DNA of 58,831 nucleotides, taken from Symbiodinium natans. Lineage: Eukaryota; Sar; Dinophyceae; Suessiales; Symbiodiniaceae. Location: NCBI GenBank assembly GCA_905221605.1, contig CAJNDS010000855.1, forward strand, positions 1 through 58,831. The letters are read 5' to 3'. The stretch's first letter is position 1. Every line of letters starts with the position of its first letter. Positions 1-8,078 of the stretch are shown piece after piece. The position numbers and the translations under genes are program-made. The notes beneath the pieces are model-generated. The model saw only the letters and a program-made list of their open reading frames with translations. It ran no database searches and had not been told where the DNA came from.

Positions 1-609
1 ACTGTTAGGGGTCTGACGCCGCTTGCCGGAAATGGCCCCTGTTTGAGGTGCCAATGTCGGTGCCCGGATCGGCTCACCAGCGCAGACCCCCTTGTTGCCT
101 GCCTTCCAGGGTCTTGCGGCGCCTCCCAGACCTCTCGGTTTCATGGCCTCCCGGCGTCTTTCAGTGCTTCCCAAATTTGCGAACGTTTGGGCTTTTGGGT
201 TCGTGCCGAGCTGCTGCTCTCAAAAAGCACGCAGAAGAGCGCAAGGTGTTTGACGAGGGCAACAATCCTGGCAGGGCCTCACTTTCTTGGGGAATAACGC
301 CAAATTTCGTGATTTGGGGTGACACCTTCGGCCCTAAACCCGAGACACTCGGAAGCAATCAGGGAGAAGAGGGGTTTGTGGCCTTCTTGGGTTTTGGGCC
401 ACTCACAAACTCCCCCACTGCCTTCCTGGGTCTTTCGGGGCTTCCCAGACGCTTATACTGCCCACAAAAACACGCAGTTGTGAGTGCACAAGGTTTTTGG
501 CGGAGGGCAGCACTCCTGGCACGGCTTAAGGCCGGAGCCCACCCGTACAAGCCCTTGTCTAACGTCTACCCAGGTCCACGCAGGCAAGAATCCAAAATGT
601 GGAGTTTTT

Positions 610-1002
610 CCACAGCGCGGAGCGTGTAGTATCTGTTTATGGAGTACTACACCCGTTTTCTGGGGGAAAAACCCAGACATGAAGGGTGTAGCATCAAGCG
701 ATGTGACTAAAATGAACATATAGTACATATTTTTGAAGCACGGGGGAATTGTGGGCTGAAATCTGCTTCCCGCCACAGCGCGGTGCGTGTAGTAGGTTCT
801 TACCCCGTGGAGTTGGACCGTGCCAAAATATGCGTTCTCCACAACGCGAAGCGTGTAGTGTGTCTGATTGCCTGCTGTCCCTGCCAAATATGGAGCAATC
901 GCGTTTCCTGCCACAGTGCGCGTGCAGTAGGTTGCTTCACGGTTGAGCTGGGCCGTACAAAAATCTGTATCTCGCCACATCGCAGAGCGTGTAGTGTGAG
1001 TA
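610..1002 (+). repeat. Degenerate short tandem repeat, about 64-72 bp period
   Basis: Variants of CCACAGCGCGGAGCGTGTAG begin at 610, 773, 839, 911 and 975, so the last four are 66, 72 and 64 bases apart. Bases between the monomers are poorly conserved. Copies in other units start at 10676, 20711, 30748, 42919 and 52957. The block looks like a decayed minisatellite or tandemly inserted short element. On the minus strand it creates long open frames rich in Tyr-Thr-Arg, which I regard as by-products. Confidence 0.7.
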
Positions 1003-1104
1003 TCTGGGTGGCCATTGATTGCTTGAGAATGCACGGGCTGTTTTGCGAGTGCCTTGTCGGGTTTGTGACCGTTGACACTGTGATGCGATTCCGAGGGCTC
1101 ATCA

Positions 1105-1260
1105 TAATTGCACACTGGCTCCCGCAACGTCTCTTCGCGCAGTGGAGCTCTTCCAAGAGGTGCGGCAAGAAGAATCATTGATTAATTGCACACTGGCTCC
1201 CGCAACGTCTCTTCGCGCAGTGGAGCTCTTCCAAGAGGTGCGGCAAGAAGAATTGTGCAT
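1105..1260 (+). repeat. 78-bp tandem duplication, unit 1 only
   Basis: The block starting TAATTGCACACTGG occurs at 1105 and again at 1183. The other five units have it once. The first copy ends with CATTGAT, a short piece that normally lies a few bases further downstream, which fits a replication template switch. Confidence 0.9.
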
Positions 1261-1562
1261 TGATTGCTTTTGTCTCATCCAAGAGCGATTGTGTGCGTAA
1301 GTTGCTTTTTGCTTGGTGGATCTCGCAGACAGCATTTTTAGTGGTGGTGCAAACATTGTCCATTCTCCAAGCCAAGCATGTCGTTTGCAGTGTTGTTTGC
1401 TTCTGGTTCGGGTTTAGGGACGCTACAAAGATTTAGAAATGTACAGATATCTGTGTAGAGGCTTTGTCATGTGCCGTGGTCGCGGTGGTTTCTCTGGGGC
1501 GACGACCAGTGCGCTCATGGCTTGTGTGCTTGTGTAATGTAGGATGGAGCTCCTCAGCTACG

Positions 1563-4089
1563 ATGCGCCGCGCTCGAAAGAAGCGTCCTGCTGCAAATGA
1601 GGAAGAAGCGCTGGATGCTCAAGATGCTTCCGGCCACGGGAATTTCAGCAATGAAATGATTGCTCCAGATTCTGCCTGCGAAGTTCCTGCGGAGGAGCAG
1701 GATGCAATGTTCCCAGAGGCCAGCGACGGCCAGATCAGCTCTGCAACACTGAAGAAGGCGGTGACAGAATTGATCCGGGGGCAAAACCTCGAAGCATTGA
1801 GCTTCAACCAGCTTCTGGAAAAACTTGCAGCTGCCTGGAGCATGTGCGTCGCAGACCTGGAACCGTACAAAGCCGTTGCCCGCAGCATCCTGGACAAGCT
1901 GGTCAGAAAAGAGCTTGCTCGACAGCTAGTGGAGAAAGCCAAGCGAGCCAATAAAAAATCGAAGATGGCGCCTTCTTCTGTGGAGATATTTGGTAAATGC
2001 GACACGACGCAAGTACTTCTAGTGTACTTGTGCACATGGTCGGCCCCCACGAGTTCCGATGGCGCCAAGCCTGAGGATTTCACGCGCGAGCAAGTCTGCC
2101 AACTGATGATACGCAGCCTTGCGGCTTGTCAGGCCAACGTTTCTGAGAACAGGAAGGTTCATGTGAACAAGATGGTGGTGTATCGTGAACTTCATCGCGA
2201 CTCGCGGCCGCATTACCACGTAGCTGTCAAATTATCCGCCCCGGCACGTTGGCGTCCTTGGAAGCTTGAGTTGCAGAATACGCAGAGCATCTATATGGAT
2301 TTCGCAACGTGTGCAGGAGGCGTGTGAGTCTTTGAGCAAGTTTTTTCGGCCAGTTCGCAATCCTGAGGAACCAGTTGTCAGGTTAAGACTGCTTTGGAGC
2401 ACTTTTAAGGGACGCACGAAGGGCGATCTGAAGCTTGAGACGGCTTCTTAGGCTACGCGGGCTGCCCTGGAACATTCTTCAGGGCGTGAATAAGCTGATC
2501 TATTTCAGACTTTCTGCAGCTTTCGTAGTTCCCAGGCATCTGCAGTTTGAAATAGCCCTCAAATTCCTGCAGTTTCCAAGGGGCCTTTGCTGTAGAGGGA
2601 GTAAGTCTCAAGACGGCTTCAGGCTGCGCTTGAGCAGTCTTCAAACTGCAAGGAATGTTTTGCGTCCGGTGCCGCAGGTGGCTACCACAGCGCCGTGCGC
2701 TACGGCTTTTTGCCGCGGCCAGGCAAAGGTGAGGATGACCTGGACCAGCAGCCGTTCTTGTATGCCGTCGACGGATTCCACCCGCCTTTGGCCGAAGCAA
2801 TCCATCGAGCCTACAACGCACAAGACTCTCGCCTCCATGTTAAGTGTTTGAGCAAGTTCTCTTGGAACTTTGACGTGCGTTTTTTTCCCCAGGAATGGAG
2901 CAAGCAGAAGTTGGAGGCTTTGAAGATGCAAGCCAGCAAGGGTAAGCCTGCTCCGAGATTCAGAGAAGCTGATCTTTGGCCGATTTGCGTTGAGAACAAT
3001 TTTCATCCGAGTGACCCTTCGTTCGTGGCCAGAATCAACAAGTATGCCAAAGAGAAAGGTGGCCCGGAGATGCTGCAGTTCTGCATTCACAACCAAGAAT
3101 GCCTCGGCGCAATTGGAGAGAAGATCTGGGCATTGGAAAATGCTGAGAAGACCATCTGCGAGAATTCGAAGACTCGTCTCCAGATTGTGCAGGAAACTGC
3201 AGAACAAGCGTGCGTCTGTTGCAGTGTTGGCAAATGGAAGCAGCGTGCCCGGGAGTTGGTCCATGCCAACCAAATTTGCGAGACGGAGCTCACAGCAGCC
3301 ATCTACGACTCCTTGGCTCGTGGCCGCCGAAAGGGAAACTGTGTCACATTGGTTGGCCAACAGGGCAACGAAGGCAAAAGCTACATTTTGCGGCCCTTGC
3401 TGAAAACTTTCGGCGAGGCGAGTTGCTTTCCATGTCCAAGCAGCGGAGCTTTTCCATTGCTAAACATAGAGAAAAGCAAAGTCATCTTTTTCGATGACTA
3501 CCGCTTCTCAACCCAAATCTTGAGCATCTCGCAACAGTTGCTGCTGTTGGAAGGAGCTGGCGTGGTGGTTAATCGCCCGCAAAATGCACATCGCGGACAT
3601 CTGACGTACACCGGTGACTCCCCCATCTATATCACCACGTTGGAAGCCGACCTTTGCCCGAAGCCAGGTTTGATGGTTGGTGACCTGAAGATGCTGATGA
3701 AAAGACTCCACATCTTCAGGTTTCACCACGTGCTTCAAGCTCCAGATCAGATGTTGTGGCCTTGTGCTCCGTGCTTTGCACAGTTTGTGTTGGAGCGCGG
3801 CTCCGCTTCGGGCTCTGTGCCTGCGGTACTCAGTGCGCCGGTTGTGTCTGCTTTGCCCAAGGATGTTACCGCTTGGAAAGTGCCAGATGTGCGTGCGTGG
3901 CTTTCCGAGATAGAGTTGTCCCAAGTCTCACCCAGATTTGTTCAAAATTCGGTCGACGGCGCCATGCTGGTAGCCTTGACAGATCAAGATTTACAGGGGC
4001 TGTTAGGTCTCTCAGTTCTGCAATCGCGCAAAGTGCTCATGAAGCTTCAGCAAAAGCTTCAGTCTAGCGAGCAGCGAGAGCCAGCATGA
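1563..4089 (+). CDS. Rep-like HUH/SF3 helicase protein with SAM domain (2 exons)
   Basis: Exons 1563-2319 and 2678-4089 would give about 722 aa. Residues 59-113 resemble a DEK_C helical domain. Residues 141-270 look like a rolling-circle Rep core: hydrophobic strand ending CTWS (157-160), then HYH (217-219, the metal-binding HUH pair), then YHSAVRYG (255-262), where Y255 or Y261 may be the nucleophile; the usual Tyr-x-x-Lys spacing is not obvious. A superfamily 3 helicase follows: Walker A GQQGNEGKS (479-487), Walker B VIFFDDYR (521-528), sensor strand PIYITT (about 568), Arg-finger-like KRLHIFRF (594-601). Residues 652-715 fit a SAM domain (WKVPDVRAWL, then DGAMLVALTDQDL). The start ATG at 1563 opens a basic MRRARKKR tail; the frame is open upstream to 1464 but that part looks non-coding. 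Role inferred: DNA nicking and unwinding in the nucleus, with the SAM domain for oligomerisation. The helicase and SAM calls are firm; the HUH call is moderate. Confidence 0.8.
2320..2677 (+). other. Intron of the Rep-like gene, apparently with a GC (or GA) donor
   Basis: The exon 1 frame stops at 2325-2327, and the helicase frame is open from before 2650. Joining them in frame with the acceptor CCGCAG ending at 2677 requires exon 1 to end at 2319 (GC donor) or 2316 (GA donor, within a GCAGG also present at the acceptor). The perfect-looking GTGAGT at 2324 gives the wrong phase. The joined product reads …ATCAGG-YHSAVRYG…, which keeps the Rep core continuous. The intron contains an imperfect hairpin (2500-2510 plus 2514-2519 pairing with 2540-2555). 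Equivalent introns: 12308-12665, 22343-22700, 32380-32737, 44551-44908, 54589-54946. Confidence 0.6.
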
Positions 4090-4123
4090 AACTCAAAGGT
4101 GAGTTTTGTGCAAACCCCCCCTG

Positions 4124-4236
4124 CCCCCGCATCAATGCTGAAACCTGTTCTTGTAGCATGGGGGGTTTGTAGTCGAGCGCTTTATGTTGGAGACTCCCAG
4201 AGGCGCTGCAAGTTGCTTGCAGCCTTGATGCGGGGG
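4124..4236. repeat. Nested inverted repeats just downstream of the Rep-like gene
   Basis: The outer arms CCCCCGCATCAA (4124-4135) and TTGATGCGGGGG (4225-4236) are exact reverse complements over 12 bp. Directly inside the right arm is a tight hairpin, GCTGCAAG-TTG-CTTGCAGC (4205-4223). Copies: 14112-14224, 24147-24259, 34184-34296, 46355-46467, 56392-56504. The structure lies 35 bp past the stop codon and could be a 3'-end signal, an element end or a Rep recognition hairpin; the sequence alone does not decide. Confidence 0.65.
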
Positions 4237-4510
4237 TGCGGGGGAATGGGGACCACAAGCGGCTGCTTCCTTTCGGGTGTTTCGCAGCAGTAAAAACCGT
4301 TGTGGCTGTCTTGCTGAATGTTTTTGCAAAATGACCTGGTAAACATTCATGTACATGTCTTCCTTATGCGCGCAGGAGTTTTTTTTAATCCTTAAGCCCC
4401 TGAAGAGCTTGGGCTGCACATGTTTGACGCATTTTGACGCAGTCTGTGACAAGACGCGTGCAGTGCACATCGTAGCCCTTGCAGGCTGCCCCAAGAGGAT
4501 GGAAATGTGC

Positions 4511-5725
4511 TAAGTCTCCGCACGTCCCGTGACAGCCTCAAAGCCTCAGAGTGTTGCCGCAGGTACTGTTTGGACCTTAGGGTTTGCTGTGGAAGGTCGG
4601 TGCTAAATCTCCTCGCATCCCGTGACAGCCTCAAAGCGAGAGCGTGTTACCGCAAACTGTCTGGCGCAAGCACTGTTGCAACGTGTGGGTTTGCTGTGGA
4701 AGGGTGTCAAGCGTGCCTCTGGAGCTGATAAATGCAGGCTCGAGACCTCCAGGATGGGTAGGGGGGTGGGGGGGGGGTGGCGTGCTAAATATCCACACAT
4801 CCCGTGACAGCCTCAAAGCCTCAGGGTGTTGCCGCAAACTGTCTGCCACAAGTACTGTTTGGACCTTAAGGTTTGCTGTGGAAGGTCTCCTCGCATCCCG
4901 TGACAGCCTCAAAGCCACAGAGTGTTGCCGCAAACTGTGTGCCGCAAGTACTGTTTGGCTGTGGAAGGTCTGTGCTAAATCTCCTCGCATCCTGTGATGG
5001 CCTCAAAGCGACAGCGTGTTACCGCGTGTTGCTGCAAACTGTCTGCTGCAAGCACTGTTTGAACGTTTGGGTTTGCTGTGGAAGGGTGTCAAGCGTGCCT
5101 TTGGAGCTGATAAATGCAGGCTCGAGACCTCCAGGATGGGTAGGGGGGTGGGGGGGGGTGGCGTGCTAAATATCCACACATCCCGTGACAGCCTCAAAGC
5201 CTCAGGGTGTTGCCGCAAACTGTCTGCCACAAGTACTGTTTGGACCTTAAGGTTTGCTGTGGAAGGTCTCCTCGCATCCCGTGACAGCCTCAAAGCCACA
5301 GAGTGTTGCCGCAAACTGTGAGTACTGTTTGGCTGTGGAAGGTCTGTGCTAAATCTCCTCGCATCCTGTGATGGCCTCAAAGCGACAGCGTGTTACCGCG
5401 TGTTGCTGCAAACTGTCTGCTGCAAGCACTGTTTGAACGTTTGGGTTTGCTGTGGAAGGGTGTCAAGCGTGCCTCTGGAGCTGAGAAATTCAGGCCCGAG
5501 ACCTCCAGGATGGGTAGGGGGTTGGAGGGGGGTTTTCCCTAAGTCTCCGCACATCCCGTGACAGCCTCAAAGCGACAGCGTGTTACCGCGACCGCGACCT
5601 GTCTGTCGCAAGCACTGTTTCAACGTTTGGGTTTGGTGTGGAAGGGTGTCAAGCGTGCCTCTGGAGCTGAGAAATTCAGGCCCGAGACCTCCAGGATGGA
5701 GGGGTGGGGGGGGGGTCCGTGCTAA
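4511..5725 (+). repeat. About 95-bp repeats in a 380-bp higher-order repeat with G-runs
   Basis: The core GTGACAGCCTCAAAGC or a close variant recurs with GACAGCC/GATGGCC at 4531, 4624, 4806, 4902, 4996, 5187, 5283, 5370 and 5560. Spacings of about 95 combine into a 374-381-bp higher-order period. Each core is followed by a variant of GTTGCCGCAAACTGT and by TTTGCTGTGGAAGG. Four G-rich segments (about 4754-4779, 5144-5161, 5511-5533, 5697-5715) contain runs of 3 to 11 G and could form G-quadruplexes. No coding sequence is supported. Bases 4237-4510 before it and 5726-6125 after it hold nothing I can identify. Confidence 0.85.
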
Positions 5726-6125
5726 CATTGCGCGTGCTCACCCAGGTCTTCTCAGGGTTTGGCCCGCAACTAGCTTGCATGTGCTTGTTGCAGAAAAACC
5801 TCTAAGACTCTAAGGTCCAGGGCTCGTCCAGGGCACCTTGTTCTTGAACCTCTTGTGACAGCCTCAGGGTTGGCCGCTTCACGAAGTCTTGCCGCTAAGA
5901 GTGCTTCGAGATCGCCCGAAACCTAGGTCCATCTGGGTGCCGAGCTTTAGCTTCGCACGTTTTCTAGCTGCTGTGTTTATTTCGGGTGCGCGTGCATTCT
6001 GCGTACTGTCAGACATCTGAGCAGTCACAAGCATCCGGGCAACTTCTCTGCGAAACATCTTTGTTGAACCAGTCTGTTGGTTGTTAGAATATGATGAGCA
6101 TGATTTGGTCGTGGCCTTTCTCTGA

Positions 6126-6168
6126 GCCAGTTTTTGAGCTTTAGAGGCTCTAAAGCTCAAAAACTGGC
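6126..6168. repeat. 43-bp palindrome (21-bp arms, 1-base centre)
   Basis: Bases 6126-6146 and 6148-6168 are exact reverse complements around G6147. The right arm is the start of the 52-bp minisatellite monomer, so the left arm is an inverted monomer fragment. Copies: 16113-16155, 26148-26190, 36186-36228, 48359-48401, 58394-58436, all unchanged. It can extrude as a cruciform. Confidence 0.95.
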
Positions 6169-6775
6169 CCTTGGGAGCTCGCAGCAAGCAGTTGAGAGGC
6201 TCTAACGCTCAAAAACTGGCCCTTGGGAGCTCGCAGCAAGCAGTTGAGAGGCTCTGAAGCTCAAAAACTGGCCCTTGGGAGCCCCTTGGAAGCTCGCAGC
6301 AAGCAGTTGAGAGGCTCTAAAGCTCAAAAACTGGCCCTTGGGAGCTCGCAGCAAGCAGTTCAGAGGCTCTAAAGCTCAAAAACTGGCCCTTGGGAGCTCG
6401 CAGCAAGCAGTTGAAAGGCTCTAAAGCTCAAAAACTGGCCCTTGGAAGCTCGCAGCAAGCAGTTGAGAGGCTCTAAAGCTCAAAAACTGGCCCTTGGGAG
6501 CTCGCAGCAAGCAGTTGAGAGGCTCTGAAGCTCAAAAACTGGCCCTCAAAGCAACTGGCCCTTGGGAGCTCGCAGCAAGCAGTTGAAAGGCTCTAAAGCT
6601 CAAAAACTGGCCCTTGGGAGCTCGCAGCAAGCAGTTGAGAGGCTCTGAAGCTCAAAAACTGGCCCTTGGGAGCTCGCAGCAAGCAGTTGAGAGGCTCTAA
6701 AGCTCAAAAACTGGCCCTTGGGAGCTCGCAGCAAGCAGTTGAGAGGCTCTAAAGCTCAAAAACTGGCCCCTGAAA
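6126..6775 (+). repeat. 52-bp minisatellite, 11 monomers in unit 1
   Basis: Monomers containing CTCGCAGCAAGCAGTTGAGA start at 6178, 6230 and then mostly every 52 bases to 6725. One monomer carries a 12-14-bp insertion (GGAGCCCCTTGG, near 6280). Near 6545 unit 1 has a collapsed monomer (GGCCCTCAAAGCAACTGGCCC) where the other units have 47 bp more. The 6776-7063 stretch after it contains another copy of the TCTTTCGGNGCTTCCCAGA motif (about 6805-6823) and no convincing gene. Confidence 0.95.
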
Positions 6776-7192
6776 GCTCCCCAGACTGTCCTGGCTTCCC
6801 TGGGTCTTTCGGTGCTTCCCAGACCCCGGCAGACCTGGATCCAGCACCCTTCTTACCAGGAATGGGCGTGAGAGAGATTTTCAGGAGTGAGGGGAATGAG
6901 GCAGATTGTGCATCAACAATGCCGTGCTGGGCAGCCTTTTCCTAAAAGGACGTAGCAAGCTTGGAAAGCCGTAGCTGCTCGGACGTGTACACAAAGTCCA
7001 AGCGGGAGTCTTGATTTTGCATTGTCACGCTTGTGTGTTTGATTAGTGGTTCTACATGAGGCGATGGCTGAACGTGACGCGGAGGTTTCGCAGGGCAGGC
7101 TTGCTGATGGTGCACGGGAAGAAGAAGATGAGGCTTGCGAAAGTGTGTGTGTTCTCCGGTTTGGGCGTCCAGCATAACCTTCCTCGGAGGCA

Positions 7193-7450
7193 ATGCCTGA
7201 GCCACGTGCTGGAGACTTGGCGAGCCGACTGAAAGCGCTCCTCTCTGCGCGGGCAGATCTGATCAAACAGAAGAAGAAACACAGCAAAGACATCAAAGCA
7301 GCTCAAAAGAGATTGCGCCATTTGAAAAAAACAGCGGCGCAGTTGTCCCAAGAAGATCTCACGGAGATCTTGATCGTGAAACAAGCTACGGCAAAGTCCA
7401 AGGCAAAGGCGGCGCCGAAACCCAAAGCCAAAGCTGCAGCAACACCGTAG
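7193..7450 (+). CDS. Small Lys/Ala-rich coiled-coil protein (85 aa)
   Basis: Residues 10-50 are highly charged and heptad-like (SRLKALLSARADLIKQKKKH onward). An LSQEDLTEIL segment follows (51-60), then a tail of AK/PK repeats (65-82) like histone H1 or HMG-type nucleic-acid-binding tails. I associate such small proteins with dinoflagellate DDE elements, which fits its place upstream of the transposase on the same strand; this is recollection, not a search. An in-frame 5' exon is possible: ATG at 7064 with 27 acidic codons to 7144, joined by a 45-nt GT-AG intron (7145-7189) to GCA-ATG at 7190. It might alternatively be an upstream exon of the transposase gene. Function is unknown; nucleic-acid binding is an inference. 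Confidence 0.55.
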   Translation: MPEPRAGDLASRLKALLSARADLIKQKKKHSKDIKAAQKRLRHLKKTAAQLSQEDLTEILIVKQATAKSKAKAAPKPKAKAAATP

Positions 7451-8078
7451 AGACCTGCTTCCAGCACTTGTCGTGCTCGGTAGGTGGACAAGTGTGTGGT
7501 GTGCTGTATCCCAAAGGGACGCTGGCAACATCATCATGGTTTGTGAATGTGTCTGTGTGCCTTGCAAAGCTTTTGTGCTGTGTGGGCTAAGTGCGGTGCG
7601 GTCTGTCCCAAAGGGACGCTGGCAACCTCATCTTTGTGTCTCGCCCAGGCTCTTGTCAACTCCTTTAAGTCCTGGAGAACTCTTCTAGGAGATTCTCCGG
7701 GATGGACGCTTTGTCTCGGAGGTGACCTCGCTACCGAAGTGCGTGCAGAAAATGGCTTGGACACACCATCTGTGGGATGAAGATAGTGTTTCAGAAGTGG
7801 TCGCCCGCATGTCCTGGAACCTGGGTCCAAAAGGGGAGGCAAAGTTTTGGGCTGTTTCGAGCGAAAACGGGAGGCCCAGTGGTGTTCGGCCCTCAGACTG
7901 TCTCTAGGGACTATGGTTTGCGGAGACTTGCCCTGTTCTCTTGCTTAGAAGAGACAAGACTTCCAATGGCAGGCTTTGGCCCAACTTCGTGATGTCGCAA
8001 AGCGATTCAATCACGCAACGCTCAGGTGCAGCGTAGCCAGTGTAGTTGTTTGGAGGCCGACGTGTGTGTACAACTGCA
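7451..8078. other. Spacer between the Lys-rich ORF and the transposase
   Basis: It contains an inverted repeat CACTTGTC…GACAAGTG (7465-7494, 14-nt loop) 15 bases after the stop codon. It also has a 20-bp direct repeat, CCCAAAGGGACGCTGGCAAC, at 7510-7529 and 7607-7626 (97-bp period). No ORF here is convincing. It may be 5' untranslated or intronic sequence of the transposase gene. Equivalents: 17485-18112, 27522-28149, 37558-38185, 49731-50358. Confidence 0.5.

Larger units (their letters stand above)
1..1562. other. Spacer upstream of the Rep-like gene; no supported gene
   Basis: No ORF here resembles a protein family I recognise; open frames on both strands are translations of degenerate repeats. 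It contains a GC-rich 45-56-bp tandem motif (about 91-190 here; three monomers at 10111-10260 in unit 2), the repeat block at 610-1000, and the unit-1-specific 78-bp duplication. The final part (about 1440-1562) is T/G-rich and ends in several AG dinucleotides before the Rep start, which could serve as trans-splice acceptors in a dinoflagellate. Equivalent spacers: 9966-11550, 20001-21585, 30038-31622, 42209-43793, 52247-53831. Confidence 0.6.

Noticed and set aside
453-1178. Minus-strand ORF of 224-241 aa with Tyr/Thr/Arg-rich repeats
   Set aside because: It is the translation of the 64-72-bp degenerate repeat block; the internal repetition is at DNA level and no domain is visible.
2641-3360. 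239-aa minus-strand ORF opposite the helicase
   Set aside because: Antisense shadow of a clear SF3 helicase frame.
5879-6187. 102-aa minus-strand ORF ending upstream of the minisatellite
   Set aside because: It starts inside the palindrome/minisatellite and has no recognisable domain; it cannot be excluded but is not supported.
6126-6775. CRISPR-like array
   Set aside because: The 52-bp monomers are contiguous with no unique spacers, and no cas genes are present; it is a minisatellite in a eukaryotic context.
8030-8060. Possible spliced-leader relic (GCGTAGCCA about 48 nt upstream of the transposase ATG)
   Set aside because: Only about 8 bases match the start of the dinoflagellate spliced leader and the rest does not; likely chance.
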